Source: Microbotryum silenes-acaulis
Lineage: Eukaryota; Basidiomycota; Microbotryomycetes; Microbotryales; Microbotryaceae
Length of the DNA: 64,000 nt
Direction of reading: 5' to 3'
Assembly (NCBI GenBank): GCA_003665825.1
Contig: QPFY01000006.1
Location: 1,116,001-1,180,000, forward strand
Part shown: positions 49,345 through 60,327 of the stretch, piece by piece
How positions within the stretch are numbered: position 1 is the stretch's first letter
Layout of the letters: each line of letters starts with the position of its first letter
Notes under the pieces: generated by a model
Told to the model about the DNA's origin: nothing
Databases searched by the model: none
Seen by the model: only the letters and a program-made list of their open reading frames with translations
Made by a program: the position numbers and the translations under genes

Positions 49345-50868
49345 ATGAACCGCCCCAACATGACGACGCCCCTCAGCAAAGCGCGTCGACACGGAACCGC
49401 GTTCGTCTTGGCGGCGATGTTCCTGAGCGTTGTCTCGCTCGTGCTGCTCCGACTCCAACACAATCTCACCTCCCACCGCTCCACGCGATTTGGTCACGAC
49501 GGAACACCATCGTGGCAATTCAATGAGCGGGTCCCGACACCGGAGGAGCGGCTGCAGGAGCTCAATGCCGACTATACCCCTGGCCGCTACGATGGGTTTG
49601 GCGTCGGCTCCGCGGATCTGGCTCGGTACCGCGAGGAATTGGTCGACTTTGTCCGCGCCATCAACCTCACCTCCAAGGACGTTCCCAGTCCGAGCGGAAC
49701 ATTACCTCACACCGACACACCCTCGCTCGTCCATTCGCTCGAATGCCACCTCGAACTAAGGTGTCGTGCGGCGTCCGCCACAGCCAATGCGGTCCGGAGA
49801 GGCCTCTTCGCGACCGCTTCTAAAACCTCCGCCTTCTCGACCCCCAACATGCTCGAGTGGCAACGCATCAACCCAGGCTACGCGATGAACTTCTACACCG
49901 ACGAACAGGTCTTTGCCTTTGTCCACGACCACTTCCCGACTGAATCCTCCTCTGTATCCAAAGTCTTTGACACCTTGCCACTCGAGATTATCAAGTACGA
50001 TTGGTTCCGCTACCTTGCCGTCGGGTTATACGGGGGCTTCTACGCCGACGTCGATACCTACCCTCTCAAGTCGCTGGACGCATTGCTCTCGGCCCAACCG
50101 TTTCAAAAAGTGATTGACCGCACCGATCGATTACTCGTTCCCGACCATGATCCGACCGCACCACCGGGATTGGTCGTCGGCGTCGAATGGACTGGGAGAC
50201 AGAACAATCTGAGGAATGTCCTCTTTGGGCGCAAGTTGGGGATCGTGCAATGGGGATTCGGGGCGAGTCAAGGGCATCCCGTGTTGATCGAGTCGGCCAA
50301 GAGGGTGTTGGAGAACTCGGTGAGATCGTCGAGGCGGGAATGGGACGCTCGGGAAGGCAAAGGGCCGGAGGATATGTTGCCATTCAATCCGGCCCAGGAT
50401 AAGACCAAGCCATTGGTGTTGGAGTGGTCAGGGCCGGCTGTGTTCACGGACTGCGTCGCTAGGTAAGTTGGCCGCTCTTAGCTGGGCCGCTGAACTCAGA
50501 TGTGCTCACCCATTGATGTGCTTTGGCGCCCTCAGGTATCTTCAAACATGCTACGGTATTTCGTTGAGCTCTTTGGCGCATACGACCGAACCTATTCGGA
50601 TAGGTGACGTCTTGCTCTTGCCGATCGCGGCGTTGCAAGTCCCCAAGTACTCGGCGATGCGATGGCTCAACTGGTTCCTGGGGCGAGAGTTCCACCCGTG
50701 GTCCGAGCAATGGCATGTCATGCGACATGGTGAGCAGTCATCCTGCAAGTCTTTATGCTTTTCCTAGATCGTGCTCACCAGGATTTGGTTCTGATAGATC
50801 ACACACACGTATGGTGGACAGCCGCTCAAAAATCCAAGACAAAGCCGACGACATCACGAGAACGGTGA
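49345..50868 (+). CDS. Glycosyltransferase family 32 (Och1-like) type II membrane protein
   Basis: Three exons (49345-50462, 50536-50729, 50798-50868) give 460 residues. A short cytosolic N-terminus is followed by one membrane anchor (FVLAAMFLSVVSLVLLRL), as in Golgi transferases. The catalytic region has EWQRINPGYAMNFYTDEQ, IIKYDWFRYLAVGLYGGFYADVDTYPLKSLD with the DxD motif (ADVD), and GVEWTG. This matches GT32 alpha-mannosyltransferases, which use GDP-mannose (Och1 type) or work on inositol phosphorylceramide (Csh1/Sur1 type). The single membrane segment and spacing favour the Och1 type, without proof. The true start is ATG 49345, since the open frame upstream contains no ATG. Confidence 0.85.
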
Positions 50869-51194
50869 TCACATTCTCACGGACTGGTTCAATCTGGATG
50901 CCAATCACGATCAAGGAACGTTCCCGACTCCCCGATCATGATTGGGTCGTGACTTTGGTGTCGCTTCGTGTTTTCTCTCTTCAGCTCGCTACTCTACCCT
51001 GATGTCTTTACCCTTCTAGGCTCACCACCTCAAACTAATTGAGTGCGCCGTCGCTCTCCTTGATATATCAGTCGCGACATGGTTTCCTTGCAGTTGCATA
51101 CTCACTCCTTACATAGTCCTATATACTCTCGCTACGCTTAGAAATGTGATACAGTCAACAAGGTGCACGATGTAGAGATACGCAAGAGCATCGA
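50869..51194. other. Convergent intergenic region (GT32 / HRQ1)
   Basis: It holds the 3' regions of two convergent genes, AT-richer than average (about 51050-51150). No gene. Confidence 0.55.
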
Positions 51195-54100
51195 TCAGCG
51201 AGACATGAAACCACCCCCTTTGGTGATGTCGTACCTCGTCCCTTCTTGGACTTCTGCCATCCGCGGAACCTGTGGTATCTCCGAACCAGGTCCCCCACCC
51301 AACAGCTCCGCAAGCACGCGATCCCTTTCCCTCACTTCAGCCTCCGAAATTTCCTCCTCTTCCATAACACCCTCTTTCTCCACCGTCCTCTGTTGTTGAG
51401 CGTCGATGAGGGATCTTCGGACGCCTGCGCCGGCGAGATCGATCGAACCGCCCGGGACGATTCCTTGGGCGGGTTCTTGGAGGGGTATTGCATCGATGTC
51501 GATGGGGCGGTTGAGGATCGAGTCGAGCACGACGAGTGCGCCGAGCTTGGAGACGACTGAAGGAATAGAGAGGTTTCGTCAAGGCGGTTCTTCCCCAAGG
51601 AAATCAGCTCCCACGGCTCGCACTCACTCGTATTGGCTCCCGAACACATGTGGGAAGCGACGCAGGATGGACACCCTTCGGTGCATATGCAATTCGCGAT
51701 CGTATCTGCTGCTTGCCGTATCAGTACGGATATGTGATCGAACGCCTTGGCACAGATCCCTCCTGACATGCCGGCCGAGTCATACAGGATCAATCTGCGC
51801 AAGGACGGTCGGTTCTAGATCAGCGCCGGGGCGTAGTGGATGGTGGAAGAGAGCACGATCGCTCACCTCGCCGGTCGTTTTCGACTACTAGGCATACTCG
51901 CAAACTCCTTCTCAGGTTGTTTACACTCCGTCCTCACGTCACCTTCGGTGCACATCGCGACAATGGGGGTCAAACTCATCAACGCATGTTCGGCCGCATG
52001 GATCGACGCGGCGGGGTGAAGGTTCTTTAACAAGAGGATTTCCAAGGCTGAGGCCGGGACGTCGATCCAGAACCCGTGGGAACGGCGGATGAAGGGTGGG
52101 GAGGAAATGTCGACCGTGTCGAGGATGTTGTTGCGCTTGTCGGTTTTAAAGTAACCGAAGACGATCGAGGTAACTGCAATTCCGGGGGAACTTGAATGAG
52201 TCACTAGGACAATGGTGGTAACTTGCAGATAGAAACGTACTATCGACAAGACCATACGACGCCGTACACGGAGACCCTGTGATCTCCCGAATGGTCAAGG
52301 GCTCCAAGGGGTCGATGTTGGTAAAGTCACGTTGGCGTGTGCGCCATTCCACCTGCGCAAGCTCGACCCGCGCAATCTTGCGATCGTGATTGACCTCACG
52401 AACGAGGAATGTCCTGCCCATGTGGTGGTAAATCGCACCCTCGTACGTCGTAAAGATAGCCCGACTCGTCTCAATCTCCTCCATGACCTCGTGCCTTCCT
52501 TCCGAAATGTCAATAATCGTATACGAGTCCTCCTCCGTACTCCTAATCGGCACCGCCTTAGCGGGGTAAGGTTTATGTTTCGGATGACAATGGTAGAAAC
52601 CTTCTTCATCCACGACGAGGCGATCTCTTGCCACGCGTGCTAATTCGGGTCCGAAGTAGTGTGTATCGACTTCGATTTGGATGGGCATCTCGTCCGCTGC
52701 GCATTGGAGATGCGCTTCCAAGACGATCGGGTTCGTCAGATCGATGCCTAGTTCACTGAAAGGCGAAGTAAAAATCTGATCCGGGTTCCGAGCGTAATGC
52801 TGGTCCAAAGGCCAAGGGTCGCAGATCAACATCGCTAGAGAATCCTTGTTGCGTCGACCGGCTCGTCCCGCTTGTTGCCGAAGACCGGGGAGCGTGTAGG
52901 GGAATCCGACGGTGATTACCGCGTCGAGGGATCCGATATCGACGCCTAATTCGAGGGCGGTCGTGGCAATTACCCCGAGCAGTTGGCCGGAGAACATTTC
53001 TTGTTCAATGCGACGACGATCCTGTGGATCTGACATTTCAGCCTTCCTTTTCCAAATAGATTCAGGGTCCTTGATTGAGTACTCACAGCAGCGCTGTACC
53101 CAGATCGATAAGACATGACACGGGAGGCCATATCACTGCGCCCTTCGACCATAAGATCCGTGCGGACTTGTCGCATCAACAGCTCACATTGCGCGCGAAC
53201 CTGAGGGTAGTATCCCGAGTCAGCTTGTTCAGCTGGCAAGTGGTTACAGGATGAACATATCTCACCTTGCAGAACACGATTGCCCGAATGCCTCGGTCCA
53301 TCAAGAACCGGAAGATCCTCGATGCTTCGTACATGTTGTTGATCCGTCCTTGTTTGGGATCTTGGTCATCGATAAAAGGTGGGTTCCAGATGAGATATTC
53401 CTGCGCATCAAAAGCTGACATCCGTCAGCCACATCTACGCCTCCTGTGCAAAGAGAGCCCGACTCACTTTCTTCCCCGTCGGCGACCCATCGACATCAAC
53501 GACCACAACATCTTCCAGTCCAAACATCGTCTGCATGTGTTCCTTCGGATTTGCGATCGTCGCACTACACGAGATGAACTTGACCTTATCATTCCCCACC
53601 GCTGCGCAGATCCTCCTCAACCTCCGCATGATGAAGGCGACGTGGGATCCGAATAGTCCGGCGTAGTAATGCAACTCATCGACAACGACGAATTTGAGGT
53701 TGCTGAAGTAGCGGCGCCAGCTTTCTTCGCGGGGGAGGATGGTGAGATGGAGCATGTCCGGGTTGGTGAAGATCTGTCAAGTCGGGCATCGGCTCCCAAG
53801 TCAGTGATCCGTTATTTGGGTGCAGAAAGAAGAGAACACACAATGTTCGCATTCTCTCGCAGGTAGTCTCTGTCTTCCCGGTGAGTATCACCGTCGAACG
53901 TCGCGATCTGCCGTTTAGTACTCATGCCAGTGAGTCACCGTGCACGTCCTTTCCATCTGAGCCCGGACCTCAAGCCTCACCTTGACATCTTCCAATCCTC
54001 CACAAGCAGCCAACAACTCCGCCAGCGCGCGTTTCTGATCTTGCGCCAGCGCCTTAGTGGGAAATATATACATCGCCGTCGCATCATGATCCTTCTCCAA

Positions 54101-55973
54101 CTCCTTCAACGCGGGAAGTTGATAAATGAGGGACTTTCCGGATGAAGTGGAGGTGGATACGATGACGTTGTGGCCTGCATCGAGGGTGTTGATCGCTTGG
54201 GCTTGGTGGGAATACAGTTGGGTGATTTTTTGGGTCGTGTAGAGGGCGTCCCAGACGGAGGTGGAGAGAGGGAGGTCGAGATCGCCTAGGGGAGGTTCGA
54301 GGTTTCATCGTCAGCTCAGGATCGCACGAACAAGCGCCAGAAAGGGAACATACCATACACGCCCTTGCGAGCATCAAAGATCCTATGTCCATTCTCAACG
54401 ATCTGTCCCCTATACTCCTTCTGATGCATCAACTCGATCACAATCTTCTCAATACTCGGCCTCCGGTCCGGGTTTCTCTGATAAAACTCGAGATCCTCCC
54501 TCTTCTCGGTTAGACCTTTCCTCTCCATGTCTTCATCCCCCGGCTTTACAGGAAGATTATCATCTGTCGCTGCGAGCAAAAGAGTGACGGGATCTTCGGG
54601 TGGTACGGCCGCTGCACAGGCTACGAGAAGCTCGGATACGGCGGCGGAGAATTTGGCGTTCCTTCGTTCGATCAGGGAGGTCATGGACTCCTTCGAATAT
54701 TGTGGGACCTTATCGGACGAGCTGCTTCGAACGGGCGTTTTGCCATCGGCCGAGTTTTGTCTCTGCATCTCTTGTTGATGTTTCTCCTGCTTCTTGCGTC
54801 TGGGGCTCAAGCGTCACGTGAGCAGCCTTGAATTCTGCTTCATCTCCCAAGACAATTCGCGCCACTCACTGCCACTTCCTTGTGATCACTTTCCCGACCC
54901 CGTTACTTGACTTGAGCTCCCCATCATTGAACGAGAACATTAAAACGACCGATTCCCTCTTATTGCCACTACCTCCAACCTCTTGTACTTGAGCAGCCGC
55001 CTCAGCATACGCCTCGTCCAATTCCCTCGCTTTCTTCCTCCGTCTTGACCGAGCATCGTCCTCTGCTCCATCGTGACCGGATGGGTTGGCGGAGGTGGAA
55101 TGAATACGTAACATCTCGGCGTCGATGTAGGCAAAAGTGATGAGTTGAGGAAGAAGTGATTTGATTTGCGCAATGTCGTGCATCTCGAGGGGTCTGCGTT
55201 GTGAGACCAGTGTGTTTCTCAGGGGAAGAACGAGGTGTGAGAGGTGAGGAGAGGATAGGCTCACCTCTTTATGAGGGATTCAACGGATCCTTTGAGGATG
55301 TCGAATGTCGTGGCCAAAGATTTACGCGTCTGTACGAACGTGTAGACCGTATTGAGTGCCTGGTCGTACAAAGAATGGTCAGCCGCTGGCAAAGGAACCG
55401 ACAATGCCTCCTCCCCGCGAATGTCAAATTTCGACGCGGTCGACGCGATGTCAAGACGCGCGGGTGCCCCACCTTGAACGTCTTTTCCAACTTGACGAAA
55501 TGAGGTGGGAACTCGACCGAGGGGATGAACTGCAATTCCTTTTGTTTCCCCTTGGATTGCTTTGTCTTGGCTGTCGTGGCTTGGGTCGTCTTGGGTCGTT
55601 TTGGAGGCGGAGGGGGCAAAGCCGAAGCTGAGGAGGCCCGGTCAGGATCGTCGTCTTCGAGATCGAGAGCGTTCGAATCGAGCGAGGCTTCCCGCAGCCG
55701 TCGTTGAGCCAGTGTCGTAGCAGAGACCAAAGGGCGACTGATTTGTCCATTCAACTCAACCGTGGTGGAGGGGGAAGGGCCCGCGACCATGTCCATCTCC
55801 TCCGAGTCGTCATCGTCGTCGTCGTCATCGGAGAGAACGAAGGGGGCTTCCTGGTTCGAGCGCGTAGGCGGAGTCGGCGCCGGTAAAGGGGTGGTAATAA
55901 GTCCACCGCCTACGTTGCCCATGGGTGGCTTGCGTGCGGTCCATCGCGTGCGTGCGCCCGAGGGAGGTCCCAT
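51195..55973 (-). CDS. HRQ1: RecQ4-related DNA helicase Hrq1
   Basis: Thirteen exons (55973-55473, 55359-55265, 55193-54870, 54799-54354, 54285-53981, 53907-53842, 53773-53468, 53400-53266, 53200-53087, 53042-52241, 52173-51867, 51794-51628, 51556-51195) give 1309 residues. The acidic N-terminus with an Asp run leads to FVKLEKTFKALNTVYTF. The helicase core has Walker A STSTSSGKS, TKALAQDQ, the DELH box (about 611-614), SCSATIANP, then DPQDRRRIEQEMF, ATTALELGVDIG and QQAGRAGRR. The C-terminal part has TECKQPEKEFAS, SRKRPARL and a four-Cys element CICTEGCPSC. This is the Hrq1/DUF1998 arrangement. Hrq1 is a 3'-5' helicase in telomere and cross-link repair. ATG 55973 is the first in-frame start; 55922 is an alternative. 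One intron (53086-53043) is only 44 nt. Confidence 0.92.
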
Positions 55974-56125
55974 CGTTTTTCGCGGTCGGGTCTGGCCCGG
56001 CCCCACACGCCACTCGTGCAGAGGAGAGCAAGCAGCGCAACAGCGAGCGCGCCTTGGATGAGCTACCTCGTCCGTCGTCTCCTCCTTGTCTGAAAGCCCC
56101 CTACTCGCTCCCTCTGCATCATCCC

Positions 56126-56748
56126 ATGGCGGTCCTCCCGAGACTGCTGATCCAACTCGCCTCACTGGGCTTCCTCTACTCGGCCTTCATCGCATGGGAT
56201 GGTCAGGCCAAGACTCACCGCTTCTCCGCGTCGATGGTCCCTATTCGAGGCTCGTACTGATAGACTCGATTTCGTTCCTACACAGCCCGATCTTCCATCA
56301 AAGCCGAATGGATCCCCCCACCTTCGCATCGTTTCTCTCAAGCTATCGCCTTACCTCTACCCGTACGTTGGCGCTTCGTCTTCGTGAGATTCGGAATGAC
56401 TGCTCTGCTCCGACTGCTCCAGCTGACCCATCCCACCTCTGTTGCATCTGTTCACACAACAGGTCATATTACAAGTCCTAGCTGCGTTCGCCCTCCTCAC
56501 AATAGGCCTACTCTGGTCCGCCAATTCGTTGGCCAAGATCTCGTGGGCAAGTGAGATGGCCGACAAGTACGTTCCTCTTTGCTCTTTGGGGACCCGCACC
56601 TACCTTCACGCTATCCAAAAAGGATTCCGTTCTCATCTGCCGTATGTTGTGCTCCCATAGGACCATCGACACGCAAGACTCGACCCTCGGATTCCGGAAC
56701 GTCAGGACAAGGGCTTCAAAGCTGTTTCAAGATCGGTCATCGTCATGA
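56126..56748 (+). CDS. EMC5: ER membrane protein complex subunit 5 (EMC5/MMGT1)
   Basis: Four exons (56126-56201, 56286-56362, 56463-56566, 56661-56748) give 114 residues. Two membrane helices are visible: LASLGFLYSAFIAWD and VILQVLAAFALLTIGLLW, the second preceded by ALPLP, the counterpart of the family's SLPxD. The C-terminus has ISWASEMADKTIDT and LGFRNVRTRAS, as in EMC5. EMC5 lies in the EMC insertase core that places membrane helices in the ER. The length matches the family (about 110-140). The start lies 152 bp from the divergent HRQ1 start, so the two share a very compact promoter. Confidence 0.88.
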
Positions 56749-57418
56749 GCCGCGTATCGCGATATAAAACAGGCTGGGCAGGTCTAGAGGACTGCTGTAC
56801 AAGGGTGGATGTAATAATAAGAACGGGTCGATCGATGGCTCAAGAGTGGTCCGGATCAGCACGAGTGGAAAAGGGGTTCGCTCAATCCCGTGCCTTGCGG
56901 CCTCCAGGCCCGAGGTAGTTGGAGGAGTAAGTGTAGGCAGAAGTGACGCATGTGGTATCAACTCTCGACAATCCAAAGGAAGGAGTAGCTCACTCGTGCA
57001 CCCTCGACCTATTCCCTTTGGGGAGCTGATACGAGCATAAAACCCGTCAACTTGCTCGGCGGTCAGCCCGACCCGCAATCACGAGCTGAAACTGCGCCGA
57101 AACCCTGCCCGAGTGAATGGGCTTTTTGCCGTCTGGAGACTGTTGTCGGGTAGTACTGCCAGTGAGCAAGTCCAGAAGCTACTGCAGCAGCGTTCAAGCT
57201 GAGAGCGTTGAAACGTTAAAAGCTGAGCGCTGAGCCTGAAGCTGAGCGTCGCGAGGTCGCCGCTGCCCAGCGCTGCCCGGTGGATGTTCGGGCTCTCTTT
57301 ACGTCTCATAAAAGCACCCACACCATCTCCCCCTCCCCCCCTCCCCTCCTCCCCTCCTCCCCTCCTCCCCACTTGTGGCCACATTTTTCTCTCGGCGCCA
57401 CAAGCCTCTTGCATCGAC
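56749..57418. other. Intergenic region EMC5 / Mcm1-like
   Basis: A tandem spacer and probable promoter of the MADS-box gene. It ends in a 45-nt pyrimidine-only tract (57326-57370). No gene seen. Confidence 0.55.
57326..57370 (+). repeat. Pyrimidine-only tract upstream of the MADS-box gene
   Basis: 45 nt of C and T only on the coding strand, 49-93 nt before the start codon, built on ccctcct units. CT-rich blocks close to the start site are common in strongly expressed fungal genes. Confidence 0.85.
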
Positions 57419-60085
57419 ATGCCTCCCCGATCGCGTTCGTACGCCAACAACGACGACGACGACGACGACGACGACGTTGACGTGACGCCCTCCGCGGATG
57501 GGGACTCGCTGATCCTGATCGCCTCGGTCGAACAATCCAAGTTCGAATCGCCCGTACCCGGCTCAGCAGGGGATACGCGCAACTTGGGCCTGGCGAAACC
57601 GACCAAATTCCAGTCGATGGTTGCGCAGGCTTCGGGGATGGGGAGGGATGATCCGTTCGAACAAGAGGACGACGACGACGAGGACGACGAGGGGGAGGGG
57701 GGGGGACGGGGGGAGGGCGATGAGAACGACGACGACGACGACGACGACGAGGAAGGTGGGACCGGGAGAACGAGGAAGAGAAAGAGGAGGTATGCGAATA
57801 AACGGAATGCGACCTCGACGGGCAGGAGGAAGATCGATATCGAGTATATCGATGACAAGGCGAAGCGACATGTCAGCTTTACGAAACGCAAGCAAGGGCT
57901 GATGAAGAAGGTGCAGTCCAGGTCGGCGTGGCAGTGGAGTACTTGGGCGCTTGGGCGCTGAACTCGATCCTTCCGCACAGGCATTCGAACTGAGTACATT
58001 GACGGGCACGAACTGCTTGGTCTTGGTCGTGTCCGAGTCGGGATTGGTCTATCATTACGCGACGCCGGGTTTCGAAGGGATGGTCGAGCACCGAAGGGGC
58101 AAGGAGCTCATCGCCGCTTCCCTCCATGGAGAGCTCCACAGCGACGACAACATCGACAACCGAAACCCCATTGCTTCGACGTCGAAAGGACCTGCAAGAA
58201 AGAGCAATAGCAATAACGCACAACCAAAACAGAGTCGAACCTCGTCGGCTCCGACCCCGATCGCCGGGCCGAGCGGTTCGACTTCCAGGACCAACCGAGG
58301 ACGAAAGCCTTCGGCCTCCTCGCCCGCCTCACCCGGCGTCATCATGGTCGACGGCTCTTCCTCACAGAATACTGCGGCAGCCTACACCTCAAACGCGCAA
58401 GCGTCAACCTCGTTAGCGGCGGTGGAGAGGGTTCGTTCCTCCCCCGCAGATGGGGTCGTCGACCCCGCTCTCAACGGGATGCTCGGCATCAACCACCTCT
58501 TCCAACCTTCCTCCAACGGCGGCCCGCCTTCCATGGTCGAACTCGTACAACAATCCTTACCCCCTCTAGCCTTCCCAGCCCATTCCGAATCCCACACCTA
58601 CGCCTTACCCCCTCTCGATCGACCCATCGTCCCCGGCGCTCAATCAACGGTCCAAACACCCTTCGAAAGAGCTCTAGGTGAACATGCCCCTGCCCTAGCC
58701 CTCTTTCGCGATCAAACCGAAAGGGAAAGAACAAGGAATCTTGTCCAAGGGCTCAACGTCGCTTCTTCGATGGGACCCCTAACAACGTCAATGGAAGCTC
58801 CAGCTGCGATCGCTTCGAGTACGAGTCGGTATGGGTCGCAGGATTTAATGGAGGCGGCGAAAGGGTGGAAAGGACCATTACCCGTTTCGGTTAGGAGGGC
58901 ATCGGATACGATCGCCGAGACTTTGTTGGATGCTTATAATCCGGGTATGGGCGGAGGCGGTGGGGGTGGGGGTGGGGCACAGGCAGAGGCGGAACAGGCG
59001 TTGGCGACGGCTCGTGAGGTAGGTCGTGTGGAACTCTTTGCTCTACCCAAGAGGCTTCATGCTCATATTTGTATTCCTTTCACGTAGATGCGAACCGTCT
59101 CGTCTTTCGTCGTCGCTCACCTCGCCACAATTCGGAGAAATGGATCCTTGCTCCCTGCGACCGAATCGACTTTAAAGGCTTTCGGAGAGTGGGTCATCGA
59201 AACGGGCATCGAATCCGCTGACTACATCGACCTTGCCATCAAGACGTTCCTTACACATAGTCAGTAGCCATCTAACAACGACATGGTGTTCAAAAGGCAT
59301 GAGAGCGAGCTGATCATTCGACGACGTTCTTCTCGGCCCTTAGCTGCGATCTCCACGAGCTACCTTAACTACGACAAGACGCGGCAACACCTCTTGACAT
59401 GGTTCGACTATTTGCGCGACCGTCAACTGATCACCACCGACGTACACGACGCTTTATCCTCCTTCCATGACTTGCCCCGTGAAGCCAAGCTGGCGTATGG
59501 GATCAAGAAATGGATTGAGCAAGTAGAGAGAAGGTATTCGGCTCAGGACCTGGGGGGCATGAGGAAGGTTTCAGGGGCTTTTGAGGTCTATCGCGTGAGG
59601 GGAAACTATGTACTTTTGAGGGGAAAGAATCTGAGTGAGTTACCCACGCGCCCGTCCGGACTGAGAGTGGTCACTCTTTCGTGAAGGTCTTTAACACCTT
59701 CTCCCGTGATTCTACAGAAGGGGACGAAGACGAACTGCGTTCGCTGTCCCCCTTCAAAGTCCGTCTACCTCGGGAAATGACCTCCCTCCTCGAGATCGAA
59801 GACGAACTCACCCTCTCGATCACCCAAATTCCCGCCTCGGAGAAGAACCACTACAAACCGCATTGGATCCCTGGGGCATTCCACGCGATAGAGACGTCGT
59901 CGAATGCAGATAATGTCGAGTCAGATATTGAGCCAGAGGTCTACCAGGAGGAATTGGATAGGTTGTTAGCGGGTGGGAGTGGGAGGAGCGATGGGGAAGA
60001 GGAGAAGATTAGGTTCACGAGGGAGGTGATTGCGCTTCTGGAGAGGGCAAAAGAGTTGTTGAAGCAGGGCGATTTGGTCGATTGA
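57419..60085 (+). CDS. MCM1: Mcm1/SRF-type MADS-box protein with an extra C-terminal region
   Basis: Five exons (57419-57910, 57981-59018, 59088-59259, 59344-59634, 59718-60085) give 786 residues. Two Asp-rich runs precede the MADS box: GRRKIDIEYID, KRHVSFTKRKQGLMKKAFEL and LVVSESGLVYHYATP, clearly SRF/Mcm1 type rather than MEF2. A long Ser/Pro/Ala-rich region with a nine-residue Gly run follows. The intron 59019-59087 is 69 nt, starts GTAGGT and ends ACGTAG, where TAG is an in-frame stop. If retained, the protein ends there at 532 residues. If spliced, a further 277 residues follow that I do not recognise: a helical part (YDKTRQHLLTWFDYL, KLAYGIKKWIEQVE), then GAFEVYRVRGNYVLLRG, then an acidic end. 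A second gene starting at ATG 59088 is the alternative reading. Mcm1 homologues control mating and cell-cycle genes. Confidence 0.8.
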
Positions 60086-60327
60086 GTATTGAGGGTCTGA
60101 TTTGTTTGCAAATTGTGTAGTGTACGTTTGTTGCGCAAGGAGAAGGTTGGGTATTCGATAGCACAAACGAAATTGATCGTAAAAACAGGCTAGGAATGCA
60201 TAAAACACACAGTAGAGGCTACACACTGAAAGCCCATCAACGAGGGAAACGTTATTATACCCGACCACGAAATCAATATGCCGTGCCACGACTCTACAAT
60301 CGTATAAGCCACGCCCTCCACGCCCTC
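60086..60327. other. Convergent intergenic region (Mcm1-like / urate oxidase)
   Basis: A 242-bp spacer with both 3' untranslated regions. AT-richer than its flanks. No gene. Confidence 0.6.

Noticed and set aside
57440..57750. GAC/ACG repeats in the Mcm1-like gene as a satellite
   Set aside because: They encode Asp-rich runs inside a valid coding exon, common before MADS boxes, so they are not listed as a separate element.
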